Assembly: GCA_031283975.1 (NCBI GenBank)
Contig: JAITAT010000146.1
Coordinates: 1-6,569, forward strand
Direction of reading: 5' to 3'
Source: Synergistaceae bacterium
GTDB lineage: Bacteria; Synergistota; Synergistia; Synergistales; Synergistaceae
Length of the DNA stretch: 6,569 nucleotides
The notes beneath the pieces were generated by a model that worked only from the letters and a program-made list of their open reading frames with translations, ran no database searches and was not told the origin of the DNA. The translations under genes and the position numbers were made by a program. Positions 5,900-6,569 of the stretch are shown piece by piece. How positions within the stretch are numbered: the first letter of the stretch is position 1; each line of letters begins with the position of its first letter.

Positions 5900-6569
5900 T
5901 TGAGTGTAACGTCAAAGTGGGCAACCTGGTCGGATTATAGAAAATCGGAGCGCGCGACTGTCGGTATGCCGTCCGGGGGAGACGGAGGCTGCGCGATATT
6001 TTACCCCGCGAGTTATGAGGTTGGAATGGCGAACCTTGGCATACATTATATATACCGTGCTTTGCGAGAACTGGGCGTCGCGGCGGAACGCTTCTTCGCG
6101 TCACCGATACCGTACCGCTCCGTCGAACGCGATACCATGCTCGAAAAGTTTCCCATGATACTGGGAAGCGTACCTTACGAGGCTGATGTACTCACATTCT
6201 CGAAATGGCTCGCCAAAGGAGGAATTTCTCCCTCCCGCGAGATCCGAGAACGCGCGCGATCACATGAATCTCCATTGGTGGGAGCGGGAGGGGCGATGAC
6301 GTACATCAATCCTCTGTCTCTTTCGGGGATTTGCGATTTCGTGGTACTCGGGGATGGGGTTCAAACCGTCCGCTCGATCGTCAAGACGCTCAGGCGCGGC
6401 TTTTCGCGTGAAAAAACGCTTGCCGAGCTGTCGGAACATTCGTCGATATATGTTCCGTCCGTCCACGGGCACGGAAAACATTCACTCAGCATAGCGAACG
6501 CTGATATCTCGCGGGATTACGGGCATGGCGTCTGGACGACGCCGAATACGGTGTTCGGAAACTCCCTCC
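5900..6569 (+). CDS. N-terminal part of a radical-SAM/B12-binding-like protein (runs off the right edge)
   Basis: An ORF open from just after the ftsZ stop to the edge gives 223 residues from TTG 5900. It resembles the N-terminal, cobalamin-binding-like domain of a large uncharacterised radical-SAM family. YPASYEVGMANLG is at 35-47, followed by an amphipathic helix (IHYIYRALRELGV) and AERFFASP. AGGAMTYINPLSL is near 129-141, and VVLGDG at 148-153 matches the 'iGDGE' strand-turn of these proteins. No DxHxxG cobalamin motif is visible, and the CxxxCxxC iron-sulfur motif that would prove the assignment lies beyond the window. The start is uncertain: TTG 5900 has TAAGG (5888-5892) 7 bases upstream, overlapping the ftsZ stop; ATG 5966 would remove 22 poorly conserved-looking residues. 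The 9-base gap from ftsZ with no terminator implies the same operon. The substrate is unknown. Confidence 0.72.
   Translation, partial: MSVTSKWATWSDYRKSERATVGMPSGGDGGCAIFYPASYEVGMANLGIHYIYRALRELGVAAERFFASPIPYRSVERDTMLEKFPMILGSVPYEADVLTFSKWLAKGGISPSREIRERARSHESPLVGAGGAMTYINPLSLSGICDFVVLGDGVQTVRSIVKTLRRGFSREKTLAELSEHSSIYVPSVHGHGKHSLSIANADISRDYGHGVWTTPNTVFGNSL

Noticed and set aside
1..6569. A novel defence, mobile or multi-gene accessory system
   Set aside because: All genes are core dcw members plus one radical-SAM-like gene; no integrase, transposase, toxin-antitoxin pair, repeats array or compositional break was seen.

Overview
The window is a tightly packed, single-strand stretch of a bacterial division and cell wall (dcw) cluster. 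The order on the + strand is: end of an upstream gene (probably murG), murC, murB, an ftsQ/divIB-like gene, ftsA, ftsZ, and the first ~670 bases of a radical-SAM/B12-like gene that runs off the right edge. No RNA gene, mobile element, CRISPR array or convincing terminator was seen. There is no gene-free stretch longer than about 35 bases.

Organism: the DNA is moderately GC-rich with heavy use of ATA (Ile), AGA/AGG (Arg) and GGG/GGA (Gly) codons. The order murG?-murC-murB-ftsQ-ftsA-ftsZ has no ddl gene between murB and ftsQ, and a radical-SAM family gene rather than lpxC follows ftsZ. From memory this resembles members of the phylum Synergistota. That assignment is an inference and would need a similarity search.

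How the genes work together: MurB completes UDP-MurNAc (reduction of the enolpyruvyl ether) and MurC adds the first amino acid, both cytoplasmic steps of peptidoglycan precursor synthesis. FtsZ forms the cytokinetic ring. FtsA, through its C-terminal amphipathic helix, ties FtsZ filaments to the membrane. The FtsQ-like single-pass protein belongs to the membrane/periplasmic part of the divisome. Genes overlap or nearly touch (20, 23 and 8 bases at the first three junctions; 9 bases between ftsZ and the last gene), so co-transcription and translational coupling are likely throughout.

The most unusual structure is at the two looser junctions, ftsQ-ftsA and ftsA-ftsZ. At each, the upstream stop overlaps a new ATG (TGATG), preceded by a plausible ribosome binding site, that opens a tiny ORF (18 and 6 codons) ending at or near the next gene's translation start. 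The ftsA-ftsZ junction also carries a perfect 12-base and a perfect 14-base palindrome and an exact TATAAT, so it may be a control point for FtsZ dosage. Apart from this and the gene downstream of ftsZ, the region is an ordinary dcw cluster; I see no new multi-gene system.
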